Positions 16,135 through 23,709 of a stretch of 64,000 nucleotides of DNA are shown in pieces (position 1 is the stretch's first letter; each line of letters starts with the position of its first letter). Under the pieces are notes generated by a model. The model was not told where the DNA came from. It searched no databases and was given only the letters and a program-made list of their open reading frames with translations. Origin of the DNA: Thermohalobaculum sediminis (lineage in GTDB: Bacteria; Pseudomonadota; Alphaproteobacteria; Rhodobacterales; Rhodobacteraceae). Position numbers and translations under genes: made by a program. The stretch spans positions 248,001 through 312,000 of the forward strand of contig NZ_JAMFKN010000001.1 in assembly GCF_023487995.1 (NCBI RefSeq), read 5' to 3'.

Positions 16135-17451
16135 TCAGCCCGGCTCGATCACATGGGCGAAGCTGCCGCTGACCCGGCCCGAGACGAGGCCCATCGGCCC
16201 CAGATCGGCCCCCGCCGCGTCGGTGGCATCATAGAGCGGCGCGCCCTCGGCCCGCAGCGTCGTGGCATAGTGGAACTCGTGCGCGACCAGCGGCCCGGAC
16301 CACGACCCGCCGCGCGGGCTGAGGCGGCGATAGCCCAGATGCAGGCGCCGCTCGGCAAAGCTCGTCTCGAGCCGCAGGAACCCCAGCATCGCGTGCCGCG
16401 CGCCCCCGGCATCGACCAGCCCCTCGCCCAGCACCATGTAGCCGCCGCACTCGCCATGGATCGCGGCGCCCCGGCGCTGCGCCGCTTCCATCCCCGCGCG
16501 GAACCGTCCGGCGGCGGCGAGCAGCCCGGCGTGAAGCTCGGGATAGCCGCCGGGCAGGAACACGGCATCGGCCGCCGGGTCGGGCGCCTGATCGGCCAGC
16601 GGCGAGAATGGGACGATCTCGGCCCCCGCCGCGCGCCAGTCGGCCAGCATGTGCGGATAGGCGAAGGCGAAGGCGAAATCGCGCGCGACAGCCACGCGCT
16701 GGCCCGGCGGCGGCAGGCGGCGCGGCGGCGCGGCGGCGCCGATCGGCGACGCCAGTGCCTCGACCGCTGCCAGATCGACCCCGCCGGCAACCCATTCGGC
16801 CGCGCGCGCGATGAAATCGGCAAGATCCGCGCGCTCGCCTGCCTGCACGAGGCCCAGATGGCGCGAGGGAAGGGAAAGGTCGTCGCACCGGGTCAGCGTC
16901 CCCAGCATCGGCGCGACGGCCCCCACGGCGCGGCGCAGCATAGCGGCATGGCGGGCCGAGCCCACGCGGTTGAGGATGACGCCCGCCACCCGCACATCCG
17001 CGCGAAACCGGGCCAGCCCCGCGACGATGGCCGCGGCTCCCTGCCCCATCCGCGCCGCGTCCATGACCAGCAGCACCGGCAGGCCCAGCGCTGCCGCGAC
17101 ATCGGCGGTCGAACCGCGGCCCATCGCGCTGCCGTCGTCGGCGCCGTCGAACAGGCCCATCGCGCCCTCGATGACCAGAAGCCGCGCAGGGGCGTCCCCG
17201 CCAAGCCCTCCCGCAAGCGCCTCGGCCGCCCGGGCGCCAAGCTGCGCGGCGTCGGCGGCGAAGGCGTCGAGCGTCGCGCAGGGCCGCCCGCTCGCGGCGG
17301 CGAGGAAGGCGGGGTCGATGTAGTCCGGTCCCGATTTGGCCGCCTGCACCGCCACACCGCGGGCTCGCAGCGCGGCGATCAGGCCCAGCGTCACGGTGGT
17401 CTTGCCCGCCCCCGAGGCCGGCGCCGCGACCACCAGCCCTCGCGGCGTCAT
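16135..17451 (-). CDS. cobB: cobyrinic acid a,c-diamide synthase (CobB)
   Basis: Glutamine-dependent amidotransferase that amidates side chains a and c of hydrogenobyrinic (or cobyrinic) acid in corrin synthesis. The 438 residues contain a P-loop PASGAGKTT at 11-19, a dethiobiotin-synthetase-like ATPase domain, and a C-terminal class I GATase domain with the Cys nucleophile in GECGGYMVLG. The ATG at 17451 gives an ATGA overlap with the cobA stop. It is transcribed with cobA, divergent from cbiD-cobK. Confidence 0.95.
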   Translation of the reverse strand: MTPRGLVVAAPASGAGKTTVTLGLIAALRARGVAVQAAKSGPDYIDPAFLAAASGRPCATLDAFAADAAQLGARAAEALAGGLGGDAPARLLVIEGAMGLFDGADDGSAMGRGSTADVAAALGLPVLLVMDAARMGQGAAAIVAGLARFRADVRVAGVILNRVGSARHAAMLRRAVGAVAPMLGTLTRCDDLSLPSRHLGLVQAGERADLADFIARAAEWVAGGVDLAAVEALASPIGAAAPPRRLPPPGQRVAVARDFAFAFAYPHMLADWRAAGAEIVPFSPLADQAPDPAADAVFLPGGYPELHAGLLAAAGRFRAGMEAAQRRGAAIHGECGGYMVLGEGLVDAGGARHAMLGFLRLETSFAERRLHLGYRRLSPRGGSWSGPLVAHEFHYATTLRAEGAPLYDATDAAGADLGPMGLVSGRVSGSFAHVIEPG

Positions 17452-18311
17452 CCGCTGCGCCGCGCGTCCGCGTCTCCGCCCAGCGGGTCGAGGTCGCGCG
17501 GCGCGTGGCCCGCCATCTGCCCCACCCAGTCGAGCGCCCGGTGCATCAGCGCCACGCGCCCGATGCAGACGATGGCGGGCGGCTCCATGCCCGCGGCGGC
17601 GGCATCGGCGACGGCGGTGGCGAGCGTGGTTTCCAGCACCCGCTGGCCGGGCATCGTGGCCTCGGTCACGATGGCAACGGGCTCGGACGGCGCGCGCCCG
17701 GCGGCGATGAGGCGGGCCGAGATCTCGGGCAGCGTCTTCATCGCCATGTAGCACACGATCACCGGCGAGGACTTCGCCAGCGCCGCCCAGTCGATCGCGC
17801 CGGGCGCATCGCCCGAGGCATCGTGGCCGGTCACGAAGGTCACCGCCTGATTGACGTCGCGATGCGTGACCGGGATGCCGGCATAGGCCAGCCCCCCGAT
17901 GCCGGCCGAGATGCCCGGCACGATGCGGATGGGAACGCCTGCCTGCACCAGCGCCTGCGCCTCCTCGCCGCCGCGGCCAAAGACGAAGGGATCGCCCCCC
18001 TTCAGCCGCAGCACGCGCCGCCCGGCGCGGGCAAGCTCGATCAGCCTCAGCGAGATATCGCGCTGCTTGGGCGAGGGCTTGCCGCCGCGCTTGCCGGCAT
18101 ATTCGACCTCGGCCCCCGGCCGCGCCCAGCCGAGGATGCGCCGGTCCACCAGCGCGTCATAGACGATCACCTCGGCCTGCCTCAGCGCGTTGAGCGCGTG
18201 CAGCGTCACCAGCCCCGGATCGCCCGGCCCCGCACCCACCAGCCACACCCAGCCGGGCAGAAGCTCGGGCCAGTCGGGATCGGTCGGGGGCATGTCGTGA
18301 TCACGGGTCAT
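17448..18311 (-). CDS. cobA: uroporphyrinogen-III C-methyltransferase
   Basis: SAM-dependent methylation of uroporphyrinogen III at C2 and C7 to give precorrin-2, the entry to cobalamin (and siroheme). The 287 residues contain VWLVGAGPGDPGLVTLHAL, KRGGKPSPKQ, LKGGDPFVFGRGGEE and the GISAGIGGLAYAGIPVTHR segment, all diagnostic. It lacks CysG oxidase/ferrochelatase domains, so it is the stand-alone form. ATG at 18311 or 18293 are both possible; neither has a strong ribosome-binding site. Divergent from cbiD across 96 bases, which must hold both promoters. Confidence 0.95.
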   Translation of the reverse strand: MTRDHDMPPTDPDWPELLPGWVWLVGAGPGDPGLVTLHALNALRQAEVIVYDALVDRRILGWARPGAEVEYAGKRGGKPSPKQRDISLRLIELARAGRRVLRLKGGDPFVFGRGGEEAQALVQAGVPIRIVPGISAGIGGLAYAGIPVTHRDVNQAVTFVTGHDASGDAPGAIDWAALAKSSPVIVCYMAMKTLPEISARLIAAGRAPSEPVAIVTEATMPGQRVLETTLATAVADAAAAGMEPPAIVCIGRVALMHRALDWVGQMAGHAPRDLDPLGGDADARRSG

Positions 18312-18407
18312 GGGGCGCTTATACGGCGGGCGTCCGGCCTGCGTAAGCGCCCATTGCGACCGATTTCGCGGCTTTCGCGGCCCGCCGGGGGCACCTATAG
18401 TCGCGGC

Positions 18408-19526
18408 ATGCGCAAAATCCCCCAGCAAGCCGCTGCCGCAAGACCGGAAAATGGCTCCGGTGCCGGGGATGCCTGCGGCCCCGGCGCCGGCCTGCGGACT
18501 GGCTGGACCACCGGCGCCTGCGCGACCGCCGCGGCCAAGGCGGCCGCCATCCGGCTGGCCGAGGGCGCGTTCCCGCTCGAGGTGACGATCACCCTGCCCA
18601 AGGGTAGCCGCGCGAGCTTTCACATCGCGCAGGCGACCGCAGGCGAGGGTTGGGCCGAGGCCGCGGTCGAGAAGGATGCGGGCGACGATCCCGACGTCAC
18701 CCATGGCGCGCTGATCGTGGCGCGCGTGGCCCCCGCGGCACCGGGCGCGGGCGTTCGGTTCCGCGCAGGCGAAGGGGTGGGCACGGTGACCAAGCCGGGC
18801 CTGCCGATCCCGCCGGGCGAGCCCGCCATCAACCCTGTGCCCCGCGCCATGATCGCCCGCGCGCTGGCCGAGGTGATGGGCGCCGACCCCGACGCGGTAG
18901 TCACCGTCTCGGTCCCCGGCGGCACCGAGATCGCGCGCCACACCTGGAACCCGCGGCTGGGCATCGAGGGCGGCATCTCGATCCTCGGGACCACCGGGAT
19001 CGTGCGGCCCTTCTCGTGCTCGGCCTGGATTGCCTCGATCCACCGCGGCATCGACGTGGCCGTCGCCACCGGCGCGAGCCATGTCGTCGGGGCCACGGGA
19101 TCGAGTTCCGAGGGCACGGTGCGCCGGCTCTACCCGGAACTGCCCGAGACCGCGTTTCTCGACATGGGCGACTTCGCCGGGGGACTGCTCAAGTATCTCC
19201 GCACCCACCCGGTGCCGCGGATCACGGTCGCCGGCGGCATCGGCAAGATGGCCAAGCTCGCGCAGGGCGCGGTGGACCTGCATTCCGGGCGCAGCCAAGT
19301 CGATTTCACCGGGCTCGCCGCGCTCGCGGGCGGGGATGCGCGCGTGGCGCAGGCCAACACGGCGCTCGAGGCGCTGGGGATCGCGGGCCCCTCGCTCGCG
19401 CAGGCGGTGGCCGAGGCCGCCGCGGCACGGGTCGAGGCGATGCTCGCGCACGCCCCCATCGAGGTCGAAACCATCGTGACGGATCGCGCGGGCACCATCC
19501 ACGGCCGGCGCGGATTTCCGCGATGA
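18408..19526 (+). CDS. cbiD: cobalt-precorrin-5B C1-methyltransferase (CbiD)
   Basis: C-1 methylation in corrin ring contraction. The 372-residue protein has the diagnostic TGACATAAAKAA at 35-46, followed by TVTKPGLPIPPGEPAINPVP and FSCSAWIASIHRGIDVA segments. CbiD is classically the anaerobic (early-cobalt) enzyme, whereas neighbours CobK, CobN and CobO belong to the aerobic or late-cobalt route, so the cluster mixes types. ATGA overlap with cobK. The start at 18408 is the first ATG that begins in intergenic DNA. Confidence 0.94.
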   Translation: MRKIPQQAAAARPENGSGAGDACGPGAGLRTGWTTGACATAAAKAAAIRLAEGAFPLEVTITLPKGSRASFHIAQATAGEGWAEAAVEKDAGDDPDVTHGALIVARVAPAAPGAGVRFRAGEGVGTVTKPGLPIPPGEPAINPVPRAMIARALAEVMGADPDAVVTVSVPGGTEIARHTWNPRLGIEGGISILGTTGIVRPFSCSAWIASIHRGIDVAVATGASHVVGATGSSSEGTVRRLYPELPETAFLDMGDFAGGLLKYLRTHPVPRITVAGGIGKMAKLAQGAVDLHSGRSQVDFTGLAALAGGDARVAQANTALEALGIAGPSLAQAVAEAAAARVEAMLAHAPIEVETIVTDRAGTIHGRRGFPR

Positions 19527-20263
19527 CCCGGCGCGTGCTGCTGCTGGCCGGCACCAGCGAGGCGCGGATTCTCGCCGGGCGGCTCTGGGACATGCCGGGG
19601 CTGCGCGTCACCGCCTCGTTCGCCGGGCTGACTGACACGCCGCGGCTAACGGTGGCCGAGACGCTCATCGGCGGCTTCGGCGGGGTCGAGGGCCTCGCGC
19701 AGTATCTCGCGCGTCACGGCTTCGACGCGCTGGTCGACGCGACTCACCCCTTTGCCCGGCAGATGCCGTGGAACGCCAGCGCGGCGTGCGAGCGCGCGGG
19801 CGTCCCGCGGCTGCGCCTCATCCGCCCGGAATGGCCAGCGCGCGCCGGCTGGATCGGGGTTCCGGATCTCGGCGAGGCGGTGGCCGCCCTGCCGCAGGGG
19901 GCGCGGGCGCTGCTGACGGTCGGGCGTGGCGGCATCGCGCCCTTCCTGTGCCGCGCCGACCTGCGGATCGTCGCGCGCTCGATCGAACCGCCGGGGCCCT
20001 TGCCGCCGAACGCGATCGCGATCCGCGAGCGCCCGCCCTTCGCCCATGCCGACGAACTGGCCCTGATGTCGAGCCACCGGATCACGCATCTTGTTACCAA
20101 GAACGCCGGCGGCTCCGGGACGGCGAAGCTCGATGCCGCCGACGCGCTGGGAATCAGCACGATCATGATCGCCCGCCCCGAACAGCCGGCGGGTGGCAGC
20201 CGGGCGCAGACGGTCGGCGAGGCTGTCGCCTGGCTGCGGGATTTCGTCGGATTCAAGCCGTGA
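19523..20263 (+). CDS. cobK: precorrin-6A reductase (CobK)
   Basis: NADPH-dependent reduction of the corrin macrocycle (precorrin-6A to 6B). The 246 residues fit the CobK/CbiJ family: LLLAGTSEARILAGRL at the N terminus, DATHPFA in the middle, LTVGRGGIAPF, and TKNAGGSGTAKLDAA near the C terminus. It starts inside the cbiD stop (ATGA) and is followed by an intergenic region with the cobalamin riboswitch. Confidence 0.94.
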   Translation: MTRRVLLLAGTSEARILAGRLWDMPGLRVTASFAGLTDTPRLTVAETLIGGFGGVEGLAQYLARHGFDALVDATHPFARQMPWNASAACERAGVPRLRLIRPEWPARAGWIGVPDLGEAVAALPQGARALLTVGRGGIAPFLCRADLRIVARSIEPPGPLPPNAIAIRERPPFAHADELALMSSHRITHLVTKNAGGSGTAKLDAADALGISTIMIARPEQPAGGSRAQTVGEAVAWLRDFVGFKP

Positions 20264-20297
20264 GTGCTGACAAATAGGTGTCCGGCGCCGGCTTCGC

Positions 20298-20548
20298 TTG
20301 ACAGTCCATCCCACCTGACGGAAGGCTGGTCGTGCAAGGTTCCGCACCGCCCGCTCAGCGGGTGCGGATGAAAAGGGAATGCGGTGGCGCCCGACCCAAG
20401 GCGGGGGGCCGAAGCCGCAGCCGCCCCCGCGACTGTAAGCGGCGAGCGGACCCCGATGCGCCACTGGTGCCCCTGATCGGGCGCCGGGAAGGCCGGGGGA
20501 CGCGCAGGCCCGAAGGGCCGGAAACCGCGAGCCAGGAGACCTGCCCTG
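20298..20548 (+). ncRNA. cobalamin riboswitch (AdoCbl type) with upstream -35-like TTGACA
   Basis: Consensus parts appear in order: GAAAAGGGAATGCGGTG (about 20369-20385), the GCCGCAGCCGCCCCCGCGACTG core with TGTAAGCGG after it (about 20414-20442), and the terminal GAGCCAGGAGACCTGCC (20530-20545). The conserved aptamer begins near 20330. TTGACA at 20298-20303 is a perfect -35 hexamer, but no good -10 is seen. A hairpin CCCGTC/GACGGG (20568-20584) just before the GGGAGGGG ribosome-binding site of cbtB is a candidate expression platform acting on translation. It should reduce expression of the downstream cobalt-uptake and corrin operon when B12 is plentiful. Confidence 0.92.
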
Positions 20549-20567
20549 CGCCGGAGCAACCTGAACG

Positions 20568-20584
20568 CCCGTCGGTGGGACGGG
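20568..20584 (+). promoter_or_regulatory. hairpin before cbtB, candidate riboswitch expression platform
   Basis: Six-base perfect stem (20568-20573 with 20579-20584) and a 5-base loop, ending directly at the GGGGAGGGG ribosome-binding site of cbtB and 23 bases after the riboswitch core. No U-run follows, so control of translation fits better than termination. Inferred from position. Confidence 0.45.
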
Positions 20585-20595
20585 GAGGGGATGAG

Positions 20596-20775
20596 ATGAT
20601 GAACACGACGCACAACACCAGCACCATCGCGCGGTCCGAATCCGGGCTCGCCGCCATCGTCGTCGCGATGGTCATGGGTGCCGCCCTGGTCTTTACCGCG
20701 GGCTTCGCGAACTCGGCCCTGCTGCACGACGCGGCCCACGACTCGCGCCACGCGATTTCCTTCCCCTGCCACTGA
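20596..20775 (+). CDS. cbtB: CbtB, predicted cobalt transporter small subunit
   Basis: A 59-residue membrane protein with one hydrophobic helix (around residues 17-40) and a His-rich C terminus (LHDAAHDSRHAISFPCH) suited to metal binding. CbtB is known from B12-riboswitch-controlled loci as the partner of CbtA, predicted to take up cobalt. Here it lies directly after a cobalamin riboswitch and 18 bases before cbtA. The ATG at 20596 (or 20599) follows GGGAGGGGATGAG. Confidence 0.9.
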   Translation: MMNTTHNTSTIARSESGLAAIVVAMVMGAALVFTAGFANSALLHDAAHDSRHAISFPCH

Positions 20776-20793
20776 CCCGCCCACGGTCGTGAC

Positions 20794-21525
20794 ATGTTGA
20801 AATCGCTGACGGCCAGCGCGCTCGGCGCCGGCCTTGCCGCGGGCCTTCTGGCCGCGGGCTTGCAGCTTTTGTTGCTGTCGCCGCTGATCGGCGAGGCCGA
20901 GCTCTACGAGAGCGGCACACTCACCCATTTCGCCGCCGGTGCGCCGGCGGCTGATGATCATGCGGCCGGGCCGGCCGACCACGTCCATGCAGACGGCGAG
21001 GCCGACCACGACCACGGCGCATCGGACGCGCCGGGCCGCGCGCTCCTCACGATCCTCTCGACGGTTGCCACCTACACGGGCTTCGCGCTCATGGTCGTTG
21101 CCGGTTTCGCGCTGGCCGAAGGCGCGGGCCTCGTGCGGATCACGGCCCGGCAGGGGCTGGGCTGGGGGCTCGCGGGCTTTGCCGCGACCCAGTTCTTCCC
21201 CGCGCTTGGCCTCGCGCCCGAGCTTCCCGGCTCGGGGGCTGCGGCGCTCGAGGCGCGGCAGCTCTGGTGGCTGATGACTGTGGCATCGACGCTTGCGGGC
21301 ATCGGGCTCCTGGCCGCCATCCGCTCGCCCCTGCGCTTTGCCGGGCTCGCGCTGATCGCGCTGCCGCATCTCGTCGGCGCCCCGCATCCCGAGGGCTATG
21401 CCGGCGTCACGCCGCCCGAGCTCGCGGCGCAGTTCGCGGCCCGCGCGCTGGTAGTGGGCGCGGTCGGATGGGTCGCGCTGGGCTGGATCGCGGGCCTGCT
21501 GTGGTCGCGCGAGACGGCGGGTTGA
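20794..21525 (+). CDS. cbtA: CbtA, predicted cobalt transporter
   Basis: A 243-residue integral membrane protein with about five helices. The loop after the first helix (residues ~54-76) is rich in His and Asp (DDHAAGPADHVHADGEADHD), a likely cobalt-collecting loop. Segments GLGWGLAGFAATQFFPALGLAPELPG and PHLVGAPHP are typical of CbtA. It follows cbtB and precedes bluB by 10 bases, in the riboswitch-led operon. Transport function is predicted from regulation and genomic context in the family. Confidence 0.92.
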   Translation: MLKSLTASALGAGLAAGLLAAGLQLLLLSPLIGEAELYESGTLTHFAAGAPAADDHAAGPADHVHADGEADHDHGASDAPGRALLTILSTVATYTGFALMVVAGFALAEGAGLVRITARQGLGWGLAGFAATQFFPALGLAPELPGSGAAALEARQLWWLMTVASTLAGIGLLAAIRSPLRFAGLALIALPHLVGAPHPEGYAGVTPPELAAQFAARALVVGAVGWVALGWIAGLLWSRETAG

Positions 21526-21535
21526 GGGGACGGCG

Positions 21536-22165
21536 GTGGAGTTCTCGGAGGCGTTCCGCGCGGAGTTCCACCGCCTGTGCCGGTGGCGGCGCGACGTGCG
21601 CCGCTTCCGCTCCGACCCCCTTCCCCCCGGCACGCTGTCGCGGCTGATCGAGGGCGCCGGCAGCGCGCCCTCGGTCGGACTGTCCGAGCCCTGGCGCTTC
21701 GCCATCGTCGCGAGCGCCGGGGTTCGCGCGGCCCTGATCGACAATTTCGAGACGGCGAACGCCGACGCCCTCGCCGGCTACGAGGGCGAGCGCCAGACGC
21801 TCTACGCCGGCCTCAAGCTCGCGGGCCTGCGCGAGGCGCCGGGCATCGTCGCCGCCTTCTGCGACGAGACCGACGCCAAGGGCCACGGCCTCGGGCAGCA
21901 GACCATGCCCGAGATGCGGCGCTACTCGGTCGTTTGCGCGGTCATGCAGATGTGGCTCGCCGCGCGCGCCGACGGGATCGGGATGGGCTGGGTCTCGATC
22001 ATCGACCCCGACCGCGCCGCGCGTGACATGGGCGTGCCGGCGGGCTGGAGGCTTGTCGCGCTGATGTGCGTGGGCTACCCCGAGTCCGCGCAGGACGAGC
22101 CCGAACTCGAGCGCGCCGGATGGGAGCCCCGCGAGGGCACCATGGCGCGCGTCGTCACCATCTGA
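21536..22165 (+). CDS. bluB: 5,6-dimethylbenzimidazole synthase
   Basis: Flavin-destroying enzyme of the nitroreductase fold that makes 5,6-dimethylbenzimidazole, the lower ligand of cobalamin, from FMNH2 and O2. The 209 residues contain RRDVRRFRSDPLP and SAPSVGLSEPWRF, the conserved BluB flavin-site region. Presence of BluB means this organism can make its own lower ligand under aerobic conditions. The start is GTG at 21536, with GAGGGGA upstream. In the cbtB-cobO operon. Confidence 0.95.
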   Translation: MEFSEAFRAEFHRLCRWRRDVRRFRSDPLPPGTLSRLIEGAGSAPSVGLSEPWRFAIVASAGVRAALIDNFETANADALAGYEGERQTLYAGLKLAGLREAPGIVAAFCDETDAKGHGLGQQTMPEMRRYSVVCAVMQMWLAARADGIGMGWVSIIDPDRAARDMGVPAGWRLVALMCVGYPESAQDEPELERAGWEPREGTMARVVTI

Positions 22166-22177
22166 AAGGGAGCGGAC

Positions 22178-23248
22178 ATGCCCGCCAAGATCCCCGCCAC
22201 CGTCATCACCGGCTTCCTGGGCGCCGGCAAGACCACGCTGATCCGCAACCTGCTGGCGCGCAACGAGGGCCGGCGCATCGCGCTGATCATCAACGAGTTC
22301 GGCGATGTCGGCGTCGATGGCGAAGTGCTGCGCGGCTGCGGCGACGCGGTCTGCGCCGAGGATGACATCGTCGAGCTGTCGAACGGCTGCATCTGCTGCA
22401 CGGTCGCCGACGACTTCATCCCGACCATGCGCAAGCTGATCGAGCGCGCCGCGCCGCCCGATCACATCGTCATCGAGACCTCGGGCCTCGCCCTGCCGCA
22501 GCCGCTGGTGCGCGCCTTCAGCTGGCCCGAGATCCGCACCCTCGTCACCGTCGATGGCGTCATCACCGTGGTGGACGGCCCCGCGGTTCGCGACGGGCGC
22601 TTTGCCCATGACGTGGCGGCGGTGGACCGCCAGCGCGTCGCCGACGAGGGGCTCGACCACGAGACCCCGCTGTCCGAGCTGTTCGAGGACCAGCTCGCCT
22701 GCGCCGACATGGTGGTGGTCTCGAAGACCGACGCGATGGCGGGCCCCGAGGTCGAGGCGCTGATCGACGGCCTCGCGGCCGAGACGCGAGAGGGCGTGCA
22801 TTTCGTGCGCTCGACCGTCGAGGGTCTGGGCGCCGACATCCTTCTTGGCATGGGCATCGGCGCCGAGGACGACCTCGACGCGCGCGCCGAGCTGCACCAT
22901 CACCACCATGACGACGACGAGGACGATCATGACCACGAGCACGAGCACGGCCATGACGAGTTCGAGAGCTTCGTGATCGAACTGGGCGAGATCGCCGATC
23001 CCGCGGCGCTGACCGGCCGGCTGGCCGAGATTATCCGCGCGCATGACATCCTGCGCCTCAAGGGCTTCGTCGCGGTCGCGGGCAAGCCGATGCGGATGGT
23101 GGTGCAGGCGGTGGGCCCGCGGATCGAGACCTATTTCGATCGGCCCTTCGGCGCCGGGCCTCGCGGGACGCATCTTGTCGTGATCGGCGAGGCGGGGCTC
23201 GATCGCGCCGCCATCGAGGCGGCGATCGCCGAACGCGCCGCGGCATGA
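22178..23248 (+). CDS. cobW: CobW GTPase, cobalt chaperone of cobalamin synthesis
   Basis: G3E-family P-loop GTPase (356 residues) thought to deliver cobalt to the CobNST chelatase. G1 motif GFLGAGKTT is at 12-20 and the metal-binding CICC at 71-74. A His/Asp-rich stretch lies at about residues 238-265 (HHHHHDDDEDDHDHEHEHGHD), and a CobW C-terminal domain follows. The histidine run is typical of COG0523 metallochaperones and would buffer metal. It precedes cobN with only a GNAT gene between, so the context fits chelatase supply. Confidence 0.95.
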   Translation: MPAKIPATVITGFLGAGKTTLIRNLLARNEGRRIALIINEFGDVGVDGEVLRGCGDAVCAEDDIVELSNGCICCTVADDFIPTMRKLIERAAPPDHIVIETSGLALPQPLVRAFSWPEIRTLVTVDGVITVVDGPAVRDGRFAHDVAAVDRQRVADEGLDHETPLSELFEDQLACADMVVVSKTDAMAGPEVEALIDGLAAETREGVHFVRSTVEGLGADILLGMGIGAEDDLDARAELHHHHHDDDEDDHDHEHEHGHDEFESFVIELGEIADPAALTGRLAEIIRAHDILRLKGFVAVAGKPMRMVVQAVGPRIETYFDRPFGAGPRGTHLVVIGEAGLDRAAIEAAIAERAAA

Positions 23249-23709
23249 TCCCGATCGCCCTCACCATCGACCGCACCGGCCCGCATCACCCGGATGCCCT
23301 GGCGATGGTGGGCGAGAGCGAGGCCGAGCTTGCCTCGATCTACCGCCCCGAGGTGCGCCACGCCTTCTCGCCCGACCAGCTGGCCGCCGCGGGGGTGCAT
23401 TTCCTGGTGGCGCGCGAGGACGGGCGGCCGGTGGGCTGCGGCGGGCTTGCGCCCTGCGAGGGCTACGGCGAGCTCAAGCGCATCTTCGTCACCCGCGGCC
23501 GCCGCGGCGCCGGGATCGCGCGGCGGATCGTCGAGGCGCTCGAAGCGGAGGCGCGGGCGCTGGGGCTCGGCATCGTCCGGCTCGAGACCGGCGAACTCAG
23601 CCCAGAGGCACTCGGCCTCTATGCGAGCATGGGCTACCGGCGCCGCGGCCCGTTCGGGGCCTATCTCGAGAACGGCTCGAGCGTGTTCATGGAAAAGCGG
23701 CTGGACTGA
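23245..23709 (+). CDS. GNAT-family N-acetyltransferase in cobalamin operon (between cobW and cobN)
   Basis: A 154-residue GNAT-fold protein. Acetyl-CoA binding region: RIFVTRGRRGAGIARRIVEALE (R/Q-x-x-G-x-G/A), followed by the C-terminal LYASMGYRRRGPFGAYLEN. It overlaps cobW (ATGA) and cobN (TGATG), so its synthesis is tied to the corrin operon. Substrate unknown. GNAT genes recur beside cobW and cobN in related bacteria, so a link to B12 or metal homeostasis is possible but unproven. Confidence 0.88.
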   Translation: MIPIALTIDRTGPHHPDALAMVGESEAELASIYRPEVRHAFSPDQLAAAGVHFLVAREDGRPVGCGGLAPCEGYGELKRIFVTRGRRGAGIARRIVEALEAEARALGLGIVRLETGELSPEALGLYASMGYRRRGPFGAYLENGSSVFMEKRLD

